Assembly (NCBI RefSeq): GCF_001646865.1
Contig: NZ_LRRB01000161.1
Coordinates: 1 to 64,000 of the forward strand
DNA: 64,000 bases
From: Aldersonia kunmingensis
GTDB lineage: Bacteria; Actinomycetota; Actinomycetes; Mycobacteriales; Mycobacteriaceae
Reading direction: 5' to 3'
The translations under genes and the position numbers were made by a program. This document shows positions 9,301 through 18,720 of the stretch, piece after piece; position 1 is the stretch's first letter; each line of letters begins with the position of its first letter. Below the pieces are notes generated by a model. The model was given only the letters and a program-made list of their open reading frames with translations, was not told the DNA's origin and made no database searches.

Positions 9301-9340
9301 CTCCCCGGCGTCGGGTTGCGCGCGTGGCACAATCCCGGGT

Positions 9341-9820
9341 ATGCGCATGTCGGCCAAGGCGGAGTACGCGGTCCGCGCGATGGTCGAGATGGCGGCGCGC
9401 GAGGCCGGCACGCTGGTGAAGACCGAGGATCTGGCAAAGGCGCAGGGCATTCCGCCGCAGTTCCTCGTCGATATCCTGTCCGACCTGCGCACCGCCCATC
9501 TCGTCCGGAGTCGACGCGGGCGCGACGGCGGATACGAACTCGCTCGCCCTGCCGCCCAGATCAGCCTCGCCGACGTCCTGCGCTGCATCGACGGACCGCT
9601 GGCAAGCGTGCACGACACCGGCCTGGGCGACCTCCCCTACTCGGGGGCGACCACGCCGCTCACCGACGTCTGGCGTGCGCTGCGCGCCAGCATGCGCGCC
9701 GTGCTCGAAGCGACGAGCCTCGCCGACGTCGCCGGCGGCGAGCTGCCGCCCGAGGTCGCCGCCCTCGCGGACGACTATCTCGGTCAGGAGAGCCAGCGCG
9801 GCCGCCGCCCCGCGGGCTGA
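9341..9820 (+). CDS. Rrf2 family transcriptional regulator
   Basis: This 159-residue protein has the Rrf2 winged helix: [19 protein letters not shown], the recognition helix near [14 protein letters not shown], and a wing at [15 protein letters not shown]. It has one cysteine (VLRCIDG) and so lacks the three-Cys [2Fe-2S] cluster set of IscR or NsrR. The gene follows cysQ by 40 bases. Its position suggests control of the cys operon in response to sulfur or cysteine status, in the manner of CymR; this is inferred from context. ATG codons at 9341 and 9347 are both possible. Confidence 0.9.
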   Translation: MRMSAKAEYAVRAMVEMAAREAGTLVKTEDLAKAQGIPPQFLVDILSDLRTAHLVRSRRGRDGGYELARPAAQISLADVLRCIDGPLASVHDTGLGDLPYSGATTPLTDVWRALRASMRAVLEATSLADVAGGELPPEVAALADDYLGQESQRGRRPAG

Positions 9821-9837
9821 GCCGACGCACGAAGCAC

Positions 9838-9910
9838 GCCCAAACGGGTGCAAACCTAGTAATTGGGGCCAAAGCTTCGGCCCCGTTTACACAATATGCA
9901 CCCGTTTGGC
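9838..9910. terminator. Nested hairpin between convergent operons
   Basis: An outer 13-bp inverted repeat (CCAAACGGGTGCA at 9840-9852, complement 9897-9909) encloses an inner near-perfect hairpin built from GGGGCC (9865-9870) and GGCCCC (9879-9884). It lies between the Rrf2 stop (9820) and the aldehyde dehydrogenase stop (9921), as expected for a bidirectional terminator. Confidence 0.7.
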
Positions 9911-9920
9911 GGCGCGCTTT

Positions 9921-11414
9921 CTAACCGCGCCCGAGGCGGCGATTCACCTTCCGCCGGTTCGAGCGGAGCATGAACTCCCCCGTTCTCCGAATCCCCCGGC
10001 CGAACGGCGGCACAGCGACCGAGGTCGTGATCGGGAACGGGAGGTCGGTGCCGACGATCGAGCGCCGGTGGCTGAACGTGTCGAATCCCGCCTTGCCGTG
10101 ATAGGCGCCCATGCCGCTGTTGCCGACCCCGCCGAACGGCGCGTCGGAGGGAAACATGTGGATGCCGAACTCGTTTCGCGCGACGCCACCGCTGCGGGTA
10201 TTCGAGACGAAATGGCGGAAGTCCTTGCCGTCCGGTCCGAACCAGTAGGCGACCAGCGGCGAGGGACGCCGGTTGATGTACCCGATCACCTCGTCGAGAT
10301 CGCGGTAGGTGAGCACGCTCAGCACGGGCCCGAAGGTCTCCTCGCGGGTGATCAGCATGCTGTCATCCACGCCTCGGATGATGGTCGGCGCGATCTTGCG
10401 CGTAGCCGCGTCCGGCAGCGTTTCGCCCTCCGGTGCAATGGCTTCCACTTGTGCGCCACGGTCTCGCGCGTCCTCGATCAGACCCACCACACGTTCGAAG
10501 TTGGCCTGGTTGACGCTGGCCGGGTACTCATCGTTACTCGCGATCGTCGGGAACGCCTCGCTCAGCGCCGTGCGGGCCGCACCGACGAATTGCTCGACCG
10601 TGCTCTCCGGCACCAGTACATAGTCCGGGCAGACACACACCTGTCCACCATTGACCATGCGTCCCAAGGCAATCCGCGTGGCCGCTCGGGTGATATCGGC
10701 ACCGGACGCGACGACAACCGGATTCTTGCCGCCCAGTTCCAGCGTCACCGGAACCAGATTCGCCGCCGCAGCACGCTGCACCAGAGAGCCGACCTGAGGC
10801 GAGCCGGTGAAGAAGAGATGATCGAACGGCAGGCTAGAGAAGTCCGCGGCGACCCGTGCATCACCGGTAACGACTGCAAGCTCATCGCGATCGAAGTACT
10901 TCGGCGCCAAGGATTTCAACAGTTCGGCAGTGTGCGGCGTAACCTCCGACATTTTGATCATCACCCGGTTGCCAGCCGCGAACGCGGCCGCTGCCGGCAG
11001 CACCACCAAGTGCAGCGGGAAGTTCCAGGGCCCAATGATGCCCACAACACCCAAAGGTGACGGGGCCACCTCGGCACGGATTCCGAACAACCGTGCGGCG
11101 CGAGCAGGCTTCGTCGCTCGCATCCATTTCGGGATGTTCGATCTCGTGTGCTCGATCACCGTCATGATGCCGAGGATCTCTGTGAACAAGGTCGCGGTGC
11201 GCGACTTGGAGCCAAAGTCCGCCACGAGCGCGTCCACGAACTCATCGGTGTTGTCGAGCATCAGCGCCACCAACCGATCCATCCGGTTGCGGCGCACTGC
11301 CACACTTGGGCGCTGATCACGCAGAAACGCCTCGCGCTGCACTTCCAGCAAGCGGCGCAACTCGTCGGACGGACCGGTTTCGGTGGCCGCGACATCCGCC
11401 TCGACGGAGCTCAC
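9921..11414 (-). CDS. Aldehyde dehydrogenase (coniferyl-aldehyde type)
   Basis: This NAD(P)-dependent aldehyde dehydrogenase of 497 residues has N131 in GPWNFPLH, the general base E226 in LELGGKNP, and the nucleophile C260 in GGQVCVCPD. The C-terminal FGGVGNSGMGAYHGKAGFDT stretch and low conservation at the N-terminus fit the coniferyl aldehyde/class 3 group. The GTG at 11414 overlaps the upstream gene's stop as GTGA; a longer open frame reaching 11612 lacks family similarity. It is last in the nine-gene leftward operon. It probably oxidises an aldehyde from the pathway alcohol to a carboxylic acid for CoA activation. Confidence 0.92.
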   Translation of the reverse strand: MSSVEADVAATETGPSDELRRLLEVQREAFLRDQRPSVAVRRNRMDRLVALMLDNTDEFVDALVADFGSKSRTATLFTEILGIMTVIEHTRSNIPKWMRATKPARAARLFGIRAEVAPSPLGVVGIIGPWNFPLHLVVLPAAAAFAAGNRVMIKMSEVTPHTAELLKSLAPKYFDRDELAVVTGDARVAADFSSLPFDHLFFTGSPQVGSLVQRAAAANLVPVTLELGGKNPVVVASGADITRAATRIALGRMVNGGQVCVCPDYVLVPESTVEQFVGAARTALSEAFPTIASNDEYPASVNQANFERVVGLIEDARDRGAQVEAIAPEGETLPDAATRKIAPTIIRGVDDSMLITREETFGPVLSVLTYRDLDEVIGYINRRPSPLVAYWFGPDGKDFRHFVSNTRSGGVARNEFGIHMFPSDAPFGGVGNSGMGAYHGKAGFDTFSHRRSIVGTDLPFPITTSVAVPPFGRGIRRTGEFMLRSNRRKVNRRLGRG

Positions 11415-12235
11415 GCCTCTCCCCCGGCCGACAAGCTCAATGGTCCGGAGTCGACGATGGATCGCAGCCAACCCAGGTCGACCCCGGTGTCCTCTGCGGC
11501 CGATACGCAGGCGGCTACGTCCTTGCGCAGGAACGGTCCGGCGATATCGACGAACGGCTTGGTCCCGCCGATAAGCTGCACCGACGACGCCGCGTAGCTG
11601 CGACCGCTGCACATAGAGAGCGCGTCGAGGAATTGTTTGTCGCCGATCCCGAGCCGCTCACCGAGCTCCACGGCTGCGGCAACGAGCTGCGCGTTGGCCG
11701 CGAACAGAATGTTGTTGACCAGCTTGAGGTTCAGCGCCGTTCCGAGCTGACCGGTACGGATGATCGGATTCGCATAGGCGGTCAGTACTGGTTCTACACG
11801 CTCGACGGCCTGCTCCTCGCCGCCGAGGAGCACGGTGAGCCGCCCGGCCTTGATGTCGTCGGCCGAACCGCTCACGGGCGCGTCGATCAGGGCTGGGCCG
11901 TCGGGGTATTCCGCGGCGAGCTTGGCGAGCGTGCTCACGTTTCCGGTGACGTGCGAGACGACGACCGCGTCCGCTCTGGCATGTGCCATGAAACCGTCCG
12001 GTCCGCCGGCGATCTCGACAAGCTGCGCGTCGGAGAACAGGCACAACACGATGATGTCCGCACGTGCGGCGAGGTCTGCGACCGAATCGGCGAGCGTGGC
12101 CCCGGCATTCCGAACTCGCTCCTGCACCTCGGGCCTGCGGGCGAACACGACGACGTCATGCCCGGCCTCGATCAGGCGGTGCACCATCGGTTCACCCATC
12201 CGACCGGCACCGATGAATCCGACCGTTTGCGGCAT
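11411..12235 (-). CDS. NAD(P)-dependent beta-hydroxyacid dehydrogenase family protein
   Basis: This 274-residue protein is of the 3-hydroxyisobutyrate/6-phosphogluconate dehydrogenase superfamily. The Rossmann motif GFIGAGRMG spans 6-14, the substrate motif DAPVSGSADDIKAG spans 118-131, and the catalytic Lys171 lies in NLKLVNN. These enzymes oxidise beta-hydroxyacids or reduce the corresponding semialdehydes. A strong site (GAGGTGAGGAG) precedes the ATG. Lying between two aldehyde dehydrogenases, it may take part in methyl-branched acid metabolism, for example of a 3-hydroxyisobutyrate-like fragment, but the substrate is not determined. Confidence 0.9.
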   Translation of the reverse strand: MPQTVGFIGAGRMGEPMVHRLIEAGHDVVVFARRPEVQERVRNAGATLADSVADLAARADIIVLCLFSDAQLVEIAGGPDGFMAHARADAVVVSHVTGNVSTLAKLAAEYPDGPALIDAPVSGSADDIKAGRLTVLLGGEEQAVERVEPVLTAYANPIIRTGQLGTALNLKLVNNILFAANAQLVAAAVELGERLGIGDKQFLDALSMCSGRSYAASSVQLIGGTKPFVDIAGPFLRKDVAACVSAAEDTGVDLGWLRSIVDSGPLSLSAGGEA

Positions 12236-12276
12236 CGAAACTCCTCACCTCGTGATTGCGTCGAGACTCCGGTCTG

Positions 12277-13815
12277 TCAGTTTCTCGGCAGGCGATAGCC
12301 GATGGTCTTGGTTTCCAGGTACTGCTGGAAACCTTCGATGCCGCACTGTCGGCCGATACCACTGTTTTTATAACCGCCGAACGGCGCGTCGGCGCCGTAG
12401 TACATGCCGCCGTTCACCCCGAACGAGCCGGTCCGCACGCGACGCGCGACACTCATGCCCCGCTCGTGCGAGGACGACATCACCGCCCCGGCCAGTCCGA
12501 AGTCGCTGTCGTTCGCGATCCGGACCGCCTCGTCGTCATCGGCGAACGACTGCAACACCACGACCGGCCCGAAGATCTCCTCGCGGGCGATCGCCATGTC
12601 ACTCCGAACACCGGTGATGACGGTGGGTGCCACGAAGTGCCCGGCCGCGAGGTGCGCGGGGAGGCCTTCGAAAGCGACTCCACCAGTGCGGATTTCCGCA
12701 CCATCGCGCCGCGCCTGCTCACACATCTCGAGTACTCGCTGCTTCTGACGCGCACTGATGAGCGGACCAACGAGGGTTTCCGGAAGCGCGGGGTCGCCAA
12801 CCGGTGCGAGTGCGAATCCGGCGGTCACATTCGCCACCGCCTCCTCGTACAGCGATTCATGAACCAGCACACGGGTATTGATCGCGCAGCCCTGGCCGGC
12901 ATGCACGCATGCACCGATCGCACCCATCACGATCCGGCCGGGATTCGCATCGTCGAGCACGACGAGCGCCGATTTGCCACCGAGTTCCAGAAAGGTTCGT
13001 TTCATGGTGTCGGCCGCCTGGCGCATGAGCGCCCGCCCAACCGCGGTGGAACCGGTGAACGAGATGAGGTCGACGCGCGGGTCACTGGCAAGGAGGCCGG
13101 CGACCGTGTTGTCCGGTGTAGGTACGACATTCACCACGCCAGCCGGAATGTCGGTGCGCTCGGCGATGAGTCGGCCGAGTCGCGTCGCGTTCCACGGAGT
13201 GTTCGGGTCCGGCTTGAGCATCACGGTGTTGCCGGTCGCGAGCGCCGGTCCGAGCTTGTTGAGGATCACTTCGATGGGGAAGTTCGACGGTGTGATCGCC
13301 GCGACCACGCCCGCCGGTTCCTTCACAACCAGTCGCGCATTTCGATCGCCGAACAGGCCACCGCCTTCGAGGTGCCGTTCCCATTCGAAGCTGTCGATCA
13401 ATCCGGTCGGATAGCGCAACGCATCGGCCAGCGGCCATGCCAGCTGTGCGGTGTCGATCGTCATCGCCGGGCACCCGACCTCGGCGATCAACTCCTCTGC
13501 CAGGTCCTCTCGCTCGGCCTCGATCGCCGACTGCAGTTGCCCGAGGCAGCGCTTGCGCAGGGCACGGTTGGTTGACCAGTCGGTCTCATCGAAGGCGCGC
13601 CGGGCCGCCGCGATCGCCCGCGTCATGTCCCGGTCACCGGCGGAAGAAGTGCTGCCGAGCAACAGCCCGGTCGCGGGTGAGACGTTGTCGTATCGGGCTC
13701 CGGATTCGGCCTCGACCAACTCGCCGTCGATCAGCATTCGCGATTCGGCTCGCTTGGCTGCCCGCCGGCCCAGTTCCACACTGGCACCGGCAATATCCAC
13801 AACGACCTCGCTCAC
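12277..13815 (-). CDS. NAD-dependent aldehyde dehydrogenase
   Basis: This 512-residue aldehyde dehydrogenase has N178 in TPSNFP, E277 in LELGGKS and C310 in GQGCAIN, with an NAD-binding FTGSTAVG loop at about 253-260. The C-terminal part carries EEIFGPVV and FGGYKNSGIGRQCG. It belongs to the broad retinal/succinic-semialdehyde class, different from the enzyme at 9921. It is the seventh gene of the leftward operon, 73 bases after the acyl-CoA dehydrogenase. Two dissimilar aldehyde dehydrogenases in one operon suggest two aldehyde steps or two substrate sizes. Confidence 0.93.
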   Translation of the reverse strand: MSEVVVDIAGASVELGRRAAKRAESRMLIDGELVEAESGARYDNVSPATGLLLGSTSSAGDRDMTRAIAAARRAFDETDWSTNRALRKRCLGQLQSAIEAEREDLAEELIAEVGCPAMTIDTAQLAWPLADALRYPTGLIDSFEWERHLEGGGLFGDRNARLVVKEPAGVVAAITPSNFPIEVILNKLGPALATGNTVMLKPDPNTPWNATRLGRLIAERTDIPAGVVNVVPTPDNTVAGLLASDPRVDLISFTGSTAVGRALMRQAADTMKRTFLELGGKSALVVLDDANPGRIVMGAIGACVHAGQGCAINTRVLVHESLYEEAVANVTAGFALAPVGDPALPETLVGPLISARQKQRVLEMCEQARRDGAEIRTGGVAFEGLPAHLAAGHFVAPTVITGVRSDMAIAREEIFGPVVVLQSFADDDEAVRIANDSDFGLAGAVMSSSHERGMSVARRVRTGSFGVNGGMYYGADAPFGGYKNSGIGRQCGIEGFQQYLETKTIGYRLPRN

Positions 13816-13888
13816 ACTTGCCTCCAGATTCGGTGCCGCTCACAGCTATCGCGGCGGCTGTCGAACTGTCGCCGCCACGCGGAGGTAC

Positions 13889-15088
13889 TCAACTGGCCTT
13901 CGACCGAGCCGGCGGCGAGTAATTCGGCCGGCCCAGACCAAGCATGTGCTGCGCGATCATATTGCGGAACACCTCGAGCGTGCCGCCGTAGATTCCGCAC
14001 AGCGGCGCCCAGCGGAACAGGTACTCGCTCGCGCCGTCATCGACCGCGCCCTCGGTGTAGGTGGGCAACACCGAGGCGGAACCAAGCAGGTCCATCAAGT
14101 CCGGCGAAACATCGCGCATCGTCTGGGCGAGCGCAACCCGGCCGAACATATGCGGTGTCGCCAGCGCTGCCTCCACCCGCGCGGTCGCGCGGCCGAGACG
14201 GTAGGCCGTGGAGGCGTCATCGAGGAGCCTGCGCCCGTCCGGGCCGGGCTGACCCGCGAGGACGGAAACGGTATCGATCGTGGTCCCCATGAAGTTGCCC
14301 TGATGCGACATGATCGAGACATCCTGCAGACCATCGGGATTCGCCGAAGTCACACCGTGCTCGACGTCGAGCGGACCACGCAGCACCGTCCAGCCGTCGT
14401 TGACCTCGCCGAGCCGGTACCTGTCGGAGATGCGGACGTCACTGTAGAAGACGATGTTCGTACGATCGCCGTCGACAGTCCGGATCCCCTGAATCTCGAT
14501 GCCCGGAGTGTCCAGCGGCACAAGGAACATGGTGAGGCTCTTGTGCTTGCGCTCGGCATCCGCGTCGGTATTGGTGATGAGGAAGACGTAACGGCAGTTG
14601 TGTGCGCCGGTGGTGAACATCTTGGAGCCGTTGATAACCCAGCCGTCGCCGTCACGCACGGCCCGGGTCTTGCAGGTCGCGATATCGGATCCGCCCTCGG
14701 GTTCGGTGTAGCCGAGGCAGAGCCGAACATGCCCGCTGAACACGCCGGGCATGACCTCCTCACGCAGTTCCGGCGAGCCGTGGCGCTCGACCGACTGCGC
14801 CACGATCGCGGTGGTTCCCCACGTCACCCACGGCACGTGGACACGGCGCTTCTCCAGCGCCCACAGCCTGCGCTGGAGCCGGGTGAAACCACCCTCGGAC
14901 TCCGGCCGGTACTCGCGCTCCAGATAGCCCGCGGCGCCCATCGCCACATGCACGTCGTGGTCGAAATTGTCACCGGTTTCGCGATCACGGCGCCGGACGT
15001 CGTCGGTCACATGGGTCGCGAGGAAAGCTCGGATCTCGTCGAGGAATGCCTGATCATCCGCGGAGAGTTCGACACGTGAAAAGTCCAT
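13889..15088 (-). CDS. Acyl-CoA dehydrogenase, probable partner of the next gene
   Basis: This 399-residue flavoprotein dehydrogenates acyl-CoA esters. FAD/substrate stretches are LCLGYTEPEGGSDIATCKT and WVINGSKMFTTGAHNC; the C-terminal GGTLEVFRNMIAQHMLGLGRP carries the glutamate expected for catalysis. The ATG has AAGGA about six bases upstream. It lies 16 bases after a second, shorter acyl-CoA dehydrogenase. In actinobacterial steroid catabolism such adjacent unlike FadE genes form alpha2beta2 heterotetramers (ChsE family), and this pair has the same arrangement. The acyl chain is unknown. Confidence 0.9.
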   Translation of the reverse strand: MDFSRVELSADDQAFLDEIRAFLATHVTDDVRRRDRETGDNFDHDVHVAMGAAGYLEREYRPESEGGFTRLQRRLWALEKRRVHVPWVTWGTTAIVAQSVERHGSPELREEVMPGVFSGHVRLCLGYTEPEGGSDIATCKTRAVRDGDGWVINGSKMFTTGAHNCRYVFLITNTDADAERKHKSLTMFLVPLDTPGIEIQGIRTVDGDRTNIVFYSDVRISDRYRLGEVNDGWTVLRGPLDVEHGVTSANPDGLQDVSIMSHQGNFMGTTIDTVSVLAGQPGPDGRRLLDDASTAYRLGRATARVEAALATPHMFGRVALAQTMRDVSPDLMDLLGSASVLPTYTEGAVDDGASEYLFRWAPLCGIYGGTLEVFRNMIAQHMLGLGRPNYSPPARSKAS

Positions 15089-15104
15089 GGTCAGTCCTTA
15101 TGCC

Positions 15105-16184
15105 TTAGACCCGCGCCGGGTCGGTTACCGCGTGGTTCACGCCCTCGCGAATGTTGCGTTCGGAGATCAGCTCCGCGATCCGCAGCGCAGCAGCGCCCAC
15201 GTCTCCCCCTGCCATTGGCCAGCCGCGCGCCCGCACGAGGTAGGCCGATGCCGCAGACTCGGACGAGACACCGAGCCCGCCTTGCACCTGGACCGCCATC
15301 GTCGCGGCCTTCGCAGCCTCGTCGGACATGAAAACGAATGCGGCAAGGGCCAATTCACGCCGGGCCTCGGGCTCGTTGTCCAGATACCACGCGGCCTTGC
15401 GACCGAGGCTCCGCCCGCCTTCCACCGCGATCGCGATGTTGGCCAGCGGATGCGAGATCCCCTGCAGCGTAGAGATCGGCACGCCGAGCGTGTACCGCGT
15501 GGTGGCGAACTCGGCGGCGATCCGCATGGTCTGTTCGATCAGGCCGACCAGTGCCGACGCGGTGAGCAGGCGCCATTCGTCGAGCGCCAACTCATAGTGC
15601 GCGAGCGCATCGGCGCCACCCAGTACAGTCCTGCTGTCCGCGGCCGCGGGGTCGACCCATGCCATCGGCAGGCGGCCGAGGTTGTCGACCTTCGCCGGAC
15701 GGGTAGCAAAGCTGAGCCGGACGATCTCGTCACCCTCCCGGACGATGACGTGATCAGCGATCGAGCCCGCTGGAACGAGCCGCCTCCCGGTCGTCACTCC
15801 GAGTTGCGGAGCAAGCGCGGCGATCTGGCGTCCTTCGGCAACCGCGCCCGCGCTCTCGGTGTCGCCGATCCGCGCGAGCAGTCGCGCCGCGACGACATGG
15901 TCGATCCACGGCACGGGAGCGATCGCACGACCGAGCTCCTCGGCCACCAGGGTCAGATCGACAAGCGTCGCCCCGTCACCGCCCACCGACTCGGGAAGTG
16001 CCATCGTCGTAGCGCCGGTGCCACACAGCCGTTCCCACAGACTCTTGTCGAAGCCTGTCGGCTCGGCGGCACGCACGACATCGATCGGGCAGTGCGTCGC
16101 GAAGAACTTCGCGTAGGCGGCCTGAAGGTCGGCTTGATCGGCCGACAGGCTGTAGTCCTCCCTACGCAATTCGTACCGGTCCAT
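15105..16184 (-). CDS. Acyl-CoA dehydrogenase, short partner subunit
   Basis: This protein of about 359 residues has the acyl-CoA dehydrogenase fold, seen in ALPESVGGDGATLVDLTLVAEELGR and the C-terminal helices MAVQVQGGLGVSSESAASAY. It has lost the usual C-terminal Glu-containing motif (GTxE) and much of the middle-domain signature. That pattern is typical of the non-catalytic subunit in heteromeric FadE pairs. ATG at 16184 is chosen because AGGAG is eight bases upstream; a GTG at 16190 would overlap the preceding stop. It probably works with the product of the gene at 13889. Confidence 0.87.
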   Translation of the reverse strand: MDRYELRREDYSLSADQADLQAAYAKFFATHCPIDVVRAAEPTGFDKSLWERLCGTGATTMALPESVGGDGATLVDLTLVAEELGRAIAPVPWIDHVVAARLLARIGDTESAGAVAEGRQIAALAPQLGVTTGRRLVPAGSIADHVIVREGDEIVRLSFATRPAKVDNLGRLPMAWVDPAAADSRTVLGGADALAHYELALDEWRLLTASALVGLIEQTMRIAAEFATTRYTLGVPISTLQGISHPLANIAIAVEGGRSLGRKAAWYLDNEPEARRELALAAFVFMSDEAAKAATMAVQVQGGLGVSSESAASAYLVRARGWPMAGGDVGAAALRIAELISERNIREGVNHAVTDPARV

Positions 16185-16189
16185 CGTCA

Positions 16190-17026
16190 CTACTCCTGTT
16201 CTTGCGGGCCACCGAAGAAGAACTCCTGCGCGTTGTTGTGCAGGTAGTTGTCGAGCACATCCGGCGGAAGATCGAGCGCTTCGGCCTCCGGAATGACGCG
16301 GCGCATCGCGAGCACCGGCCAGTCAGACCCGAAAATCACCTTGTTCTGGCCGCGAGTGCGCATGTAGTGCAGCAGGCTCTCCGGCAACCGCTTTGGCGAC
16401 CACGCCGAGGTCATGATCCGCAGGTTCGAGTATTTGATCAGCAGCCGAATCGCGATGTCCCACCATGGATCTGCGCCATGAATCATGCAGAGCTTCAGCT
16501 CCGGGAAGCGGACGCACACCCGGTCGAGGTGCATCGGATTCTGCGCCTCACCCGGAATCGGCGGACCCGGAATACCCGTGTTCATGCACAGCGGCAGTTC
16601 GAGTTCGGCGCATTTGGCATAGAGGGGGTAGTACACGGCGTCGCTGGGCGGGTACTGCCCGTCGCCCCAAAAACTGGGACCCACTGTGGCATAGACAACC
16701 GGCAGGTCTGCCGCGACGGCGGCGAGTTCACGCATCGACGGAACCGGACGCAGCAGGTTCATCCCGCCCATCGCGAGCGCGAATCGGTCCGGATGCGCCT
16801 CGACGAACTTGCGTGCCGTCACTCGTGGCGTGGCGATCGAATCCATGAGGATCGCCTTACGCACGCCGTGCTCGTCCATCTCGTCGAGCAACTCGGCCAG
16901 GTCGACCTGGCCGAACATCGACTTGGGACCCTTGAAGTAGTCGTCGCGCACCGCGCGCATCCAAGCCGGCTGTTCCGTCTCGCCGAAATGAACGTTGACC
17001 AGACAATCGATCACATCACGTTGCAT
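16190..17026 (-). CDS. Amidohydrolase-2 (ACMSD-like) family protein
   Basis: This 278-residue TIM-barrel metal-dependent hydrolase is of the amidohydrolase-2 group, which includes decarboxylases such as ACMSD. C-terminal landmarks are MIHGADPWWD and VIFGSDWPVLAM, with the barrel-end Asp in GSDWP. The usual N-terminal HxH metal motif reads NVH (Asn11-Val-His13), so one ligand differs. Its ATG directly follows the FadD stop with no gap. A second member lies two genes upstream. A role in ring or lactone hydrolysis or decarboxylation of a CoA-pathway intermediate is inferred from the operon only. Confidence 0.85.
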   Translation of the reverse strand: MQRDVIDCLVNVHFGETEQPAWMRAVRDDYFKGPKSMFGQVDLAELLDEMDEHGVRKAILMDSIATPRVTARKFVEAHPDRFALAMGGMNLLRPVPSMRELAAVAADLPVVYATVGPSFWGDGQYPPSDAVYYPLYAKCAELELPLCMNTGIPGPPIPGEAQNPMHLDRVCVRFPELKLCMIHGADPWWDIAIRLLIKYSNLRIMTSAWSPKRLPESLLHYMRTRGQNKVIFGSDWPVLAMRRVIPEAEALDLPPDVLDNYLHNNAQEFFFGGPQEQE

Positions 17027-18706
17027 TCAGACCCCGACTTCCCGTGAAACTTCTTGCACTGCATCGTCACCCGTCCCCAGATCCGGATCATCACCGTCGA
17101 CCACCACCCGATCGGCGGCCCAGCGATAGTCCGGTTTCCCATTGCCCAATCGCCGGATCTGCGTCACGAACAGCACGGCCTTGGGCACCTTGAACCCGGC
17201 GAGCCGCCCCCTGCACAGCTCGACGAGGCCCGCGCCGTCGACTCCATTTGCCGAACGCCGCTGCACCAGAGCCACGACCTCATTTCCCCACCGCTCGCTC
17301 GGGCGGCCCACAACCAACGCATCGGCGACCAGCGGATGTGATCGCAGAACGTCCTCGACCTCTTCGACGAAGACTTTCTCGCCGCCGGTGTTCACGACGA
17401 GCGAGTCCCGGCCGAGAACCCGAATCGTGCCGTCTTCCTCGACAGTCGCGCGGTCGCCAGGGATGGCGAACCGCTCACCCGCGATCACCGGGAATGTCCG
17501 TCCGGTGGCTTCCGGGTCGTTGAAGTAGCCGAGCGGAATCCGGCTCGACCGAGCCGCCCAGCCGACCTCGGAGTCGCCAGGCTCGAGGATTCGGCTGCGG
17601 TCCGCCGACACGACAGTGCCGCCGGGGCGCGGCAGGAACGTTTCCGCTGCCGAGCCACGCTGGCTGTTGCCGAACCCCATGCCGCCGGTCTCCGACGAGC
17701 CGTACCCGTCGATGATCGTCGCGTGCGGGATCGCGTCGAGCAGCGCCTCCTTGTGTACCGGGTTGGTGGCAGCGCCACCGGTTCCGATGACGAACAGTCC
17801 CGTCAGGTCGTACGAGTTCGATTTCAGTTCGGCGACAAGCGGTCCCGCGAAGGCGTCGCCGACCATCGTCATCAGGAAAACCTTCTCGCGCTCGGCCGTT
17901 TCGAGCACGGTCCGCGCATCGAACTTGTACCTGTCGTCGTAGAGCACCACCGTCTGCCCGGTGAGAACTCCGGCCAGCGCAGTCCACACGCCCGCGGCGT
18001 GCAGCAGTGGCGAAACGGCGAACCACACCTGTCCGCCGCCGCGCGCAATATCGTGCAGCACCTCGGCGGATGCATGATCCGATCCGGCCATGGCGGCGAC
18101 GTACATATCGCTTTGCCGCCACAACACGCCCTTCGGCCGGCCGGTGGTGCCGCCGGTGCACATCATCAACAGGTCGTCCGGGGACGTCGGGATGACCCGG
18201 TCGGGGTCACCGAGCGCGATCGCCTCATCGAGGTTCACGGCGCCGACGACATCCGGTTCCTCGCTACCGTCGTCGACGACCACCAGCAGGTCGAGGTCGA
18301 GGCCGAGGCCGTCGAGCGCCTCGGTCACTGCCGGCCCGAAGGACCGGTGGTAGACCACTCCCCTTGGCCCGACGTAATCGAGCAGATCCCGGATCTCCGC
18401 TGCGGTGTAGTGATGGTTGACGTTGACCGGGATGACCCGCGCCTTCAAGCACCCGAGCAGCACCTCGGGGTAGCGGTCGTTGCGCATGATCAACGCGATC
18501 CGGTCCTGACCACATTCCCAGTTGGCCAGTTCCTCGCGCGGCGTGTGCAACCCGAAGCCACGGTCGGCCAGGAAGTTCGCGAACCTCCTGGTGTCGGAGG
18601 CGGTTTCGGCGAAGGTGCGCTTCCGGTCTCCGCATACCGTCATCGTGCGATCGGGCACCGCGGTGGCGACAGCATCGAGAATGTCGCCGAGCGTCCATTC
18701 CGTCAT
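17027..18706 (-). CDS. Acyl-CoA ligase, FadD19-like
   Basis: This 559-residue adenylate-forming enzyme activates a carboxylic acid as its CoA thioester with ATP. The P-loop is CTGGTTGRPKG, the A5 motif is GYGSSETGG, the hinge region has GRDSLVVNTGGEKVFVEEVE, and the C-terminal catalytic Lys is in NGKPDYRW. The overall pattern resembles mycobacterial FadD19 and FadD17, which act on steroid side-chain acids. Family likeness is judged from remembered sequence. It sits between two amidohydrolase genes in the leftward operon. A near relative lies at 24483. Confidence 0.9.
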   Translation of the reverse strand: MTEWTLGDILDAVATAVPDRTMTVCGDRKRTFAETASDTRRFANFLADRGFGLHTPREELANWECGQDRIALIMRNDRYPEVLLGCLKARVIPVNVNHHYTAAEIRDLLDYVGPRGVVYHRSFGPAVTEALDGLGLDLDLLVVVDDGSEEPDVVGAVNLDEAIALGDPDRVIPTSPDDLLMMCTGGTTGRPKGVLWRQSDMYVAAMAGSDHASAEVLHDIARGGGQVWFAVSPLLHAAGVWTALAGVLTGQTVVLYDDRYKFDARTVLETAEREKVFLMTMVGDAFAGPLVAELKSNSYDLTGLFVIGTGGAATNPVHKEALLDAIPHATIIDGYGSSETGGMGFGNSQRGSAAETFLPRPGGTVVSADRSRILEPGDSEVGWAARSSRIPLGYFNDPEATGRTFPVIAGERFAIPGDRATVEEDGTIRVLGRDSLVVNTGGEKVFVEEVEDVLRSHPLVADALVVGRPSERWGNEVVALVQRRSANGVDGAGLVELCRGRLAGFKVPKAVLFVTQIRRLGNGKPDYRWAADRVVVDGDDPDLGTGDDAVQEVSREVGV

Positions 18707-18720
18707 TCGCGCGTCCCGCC

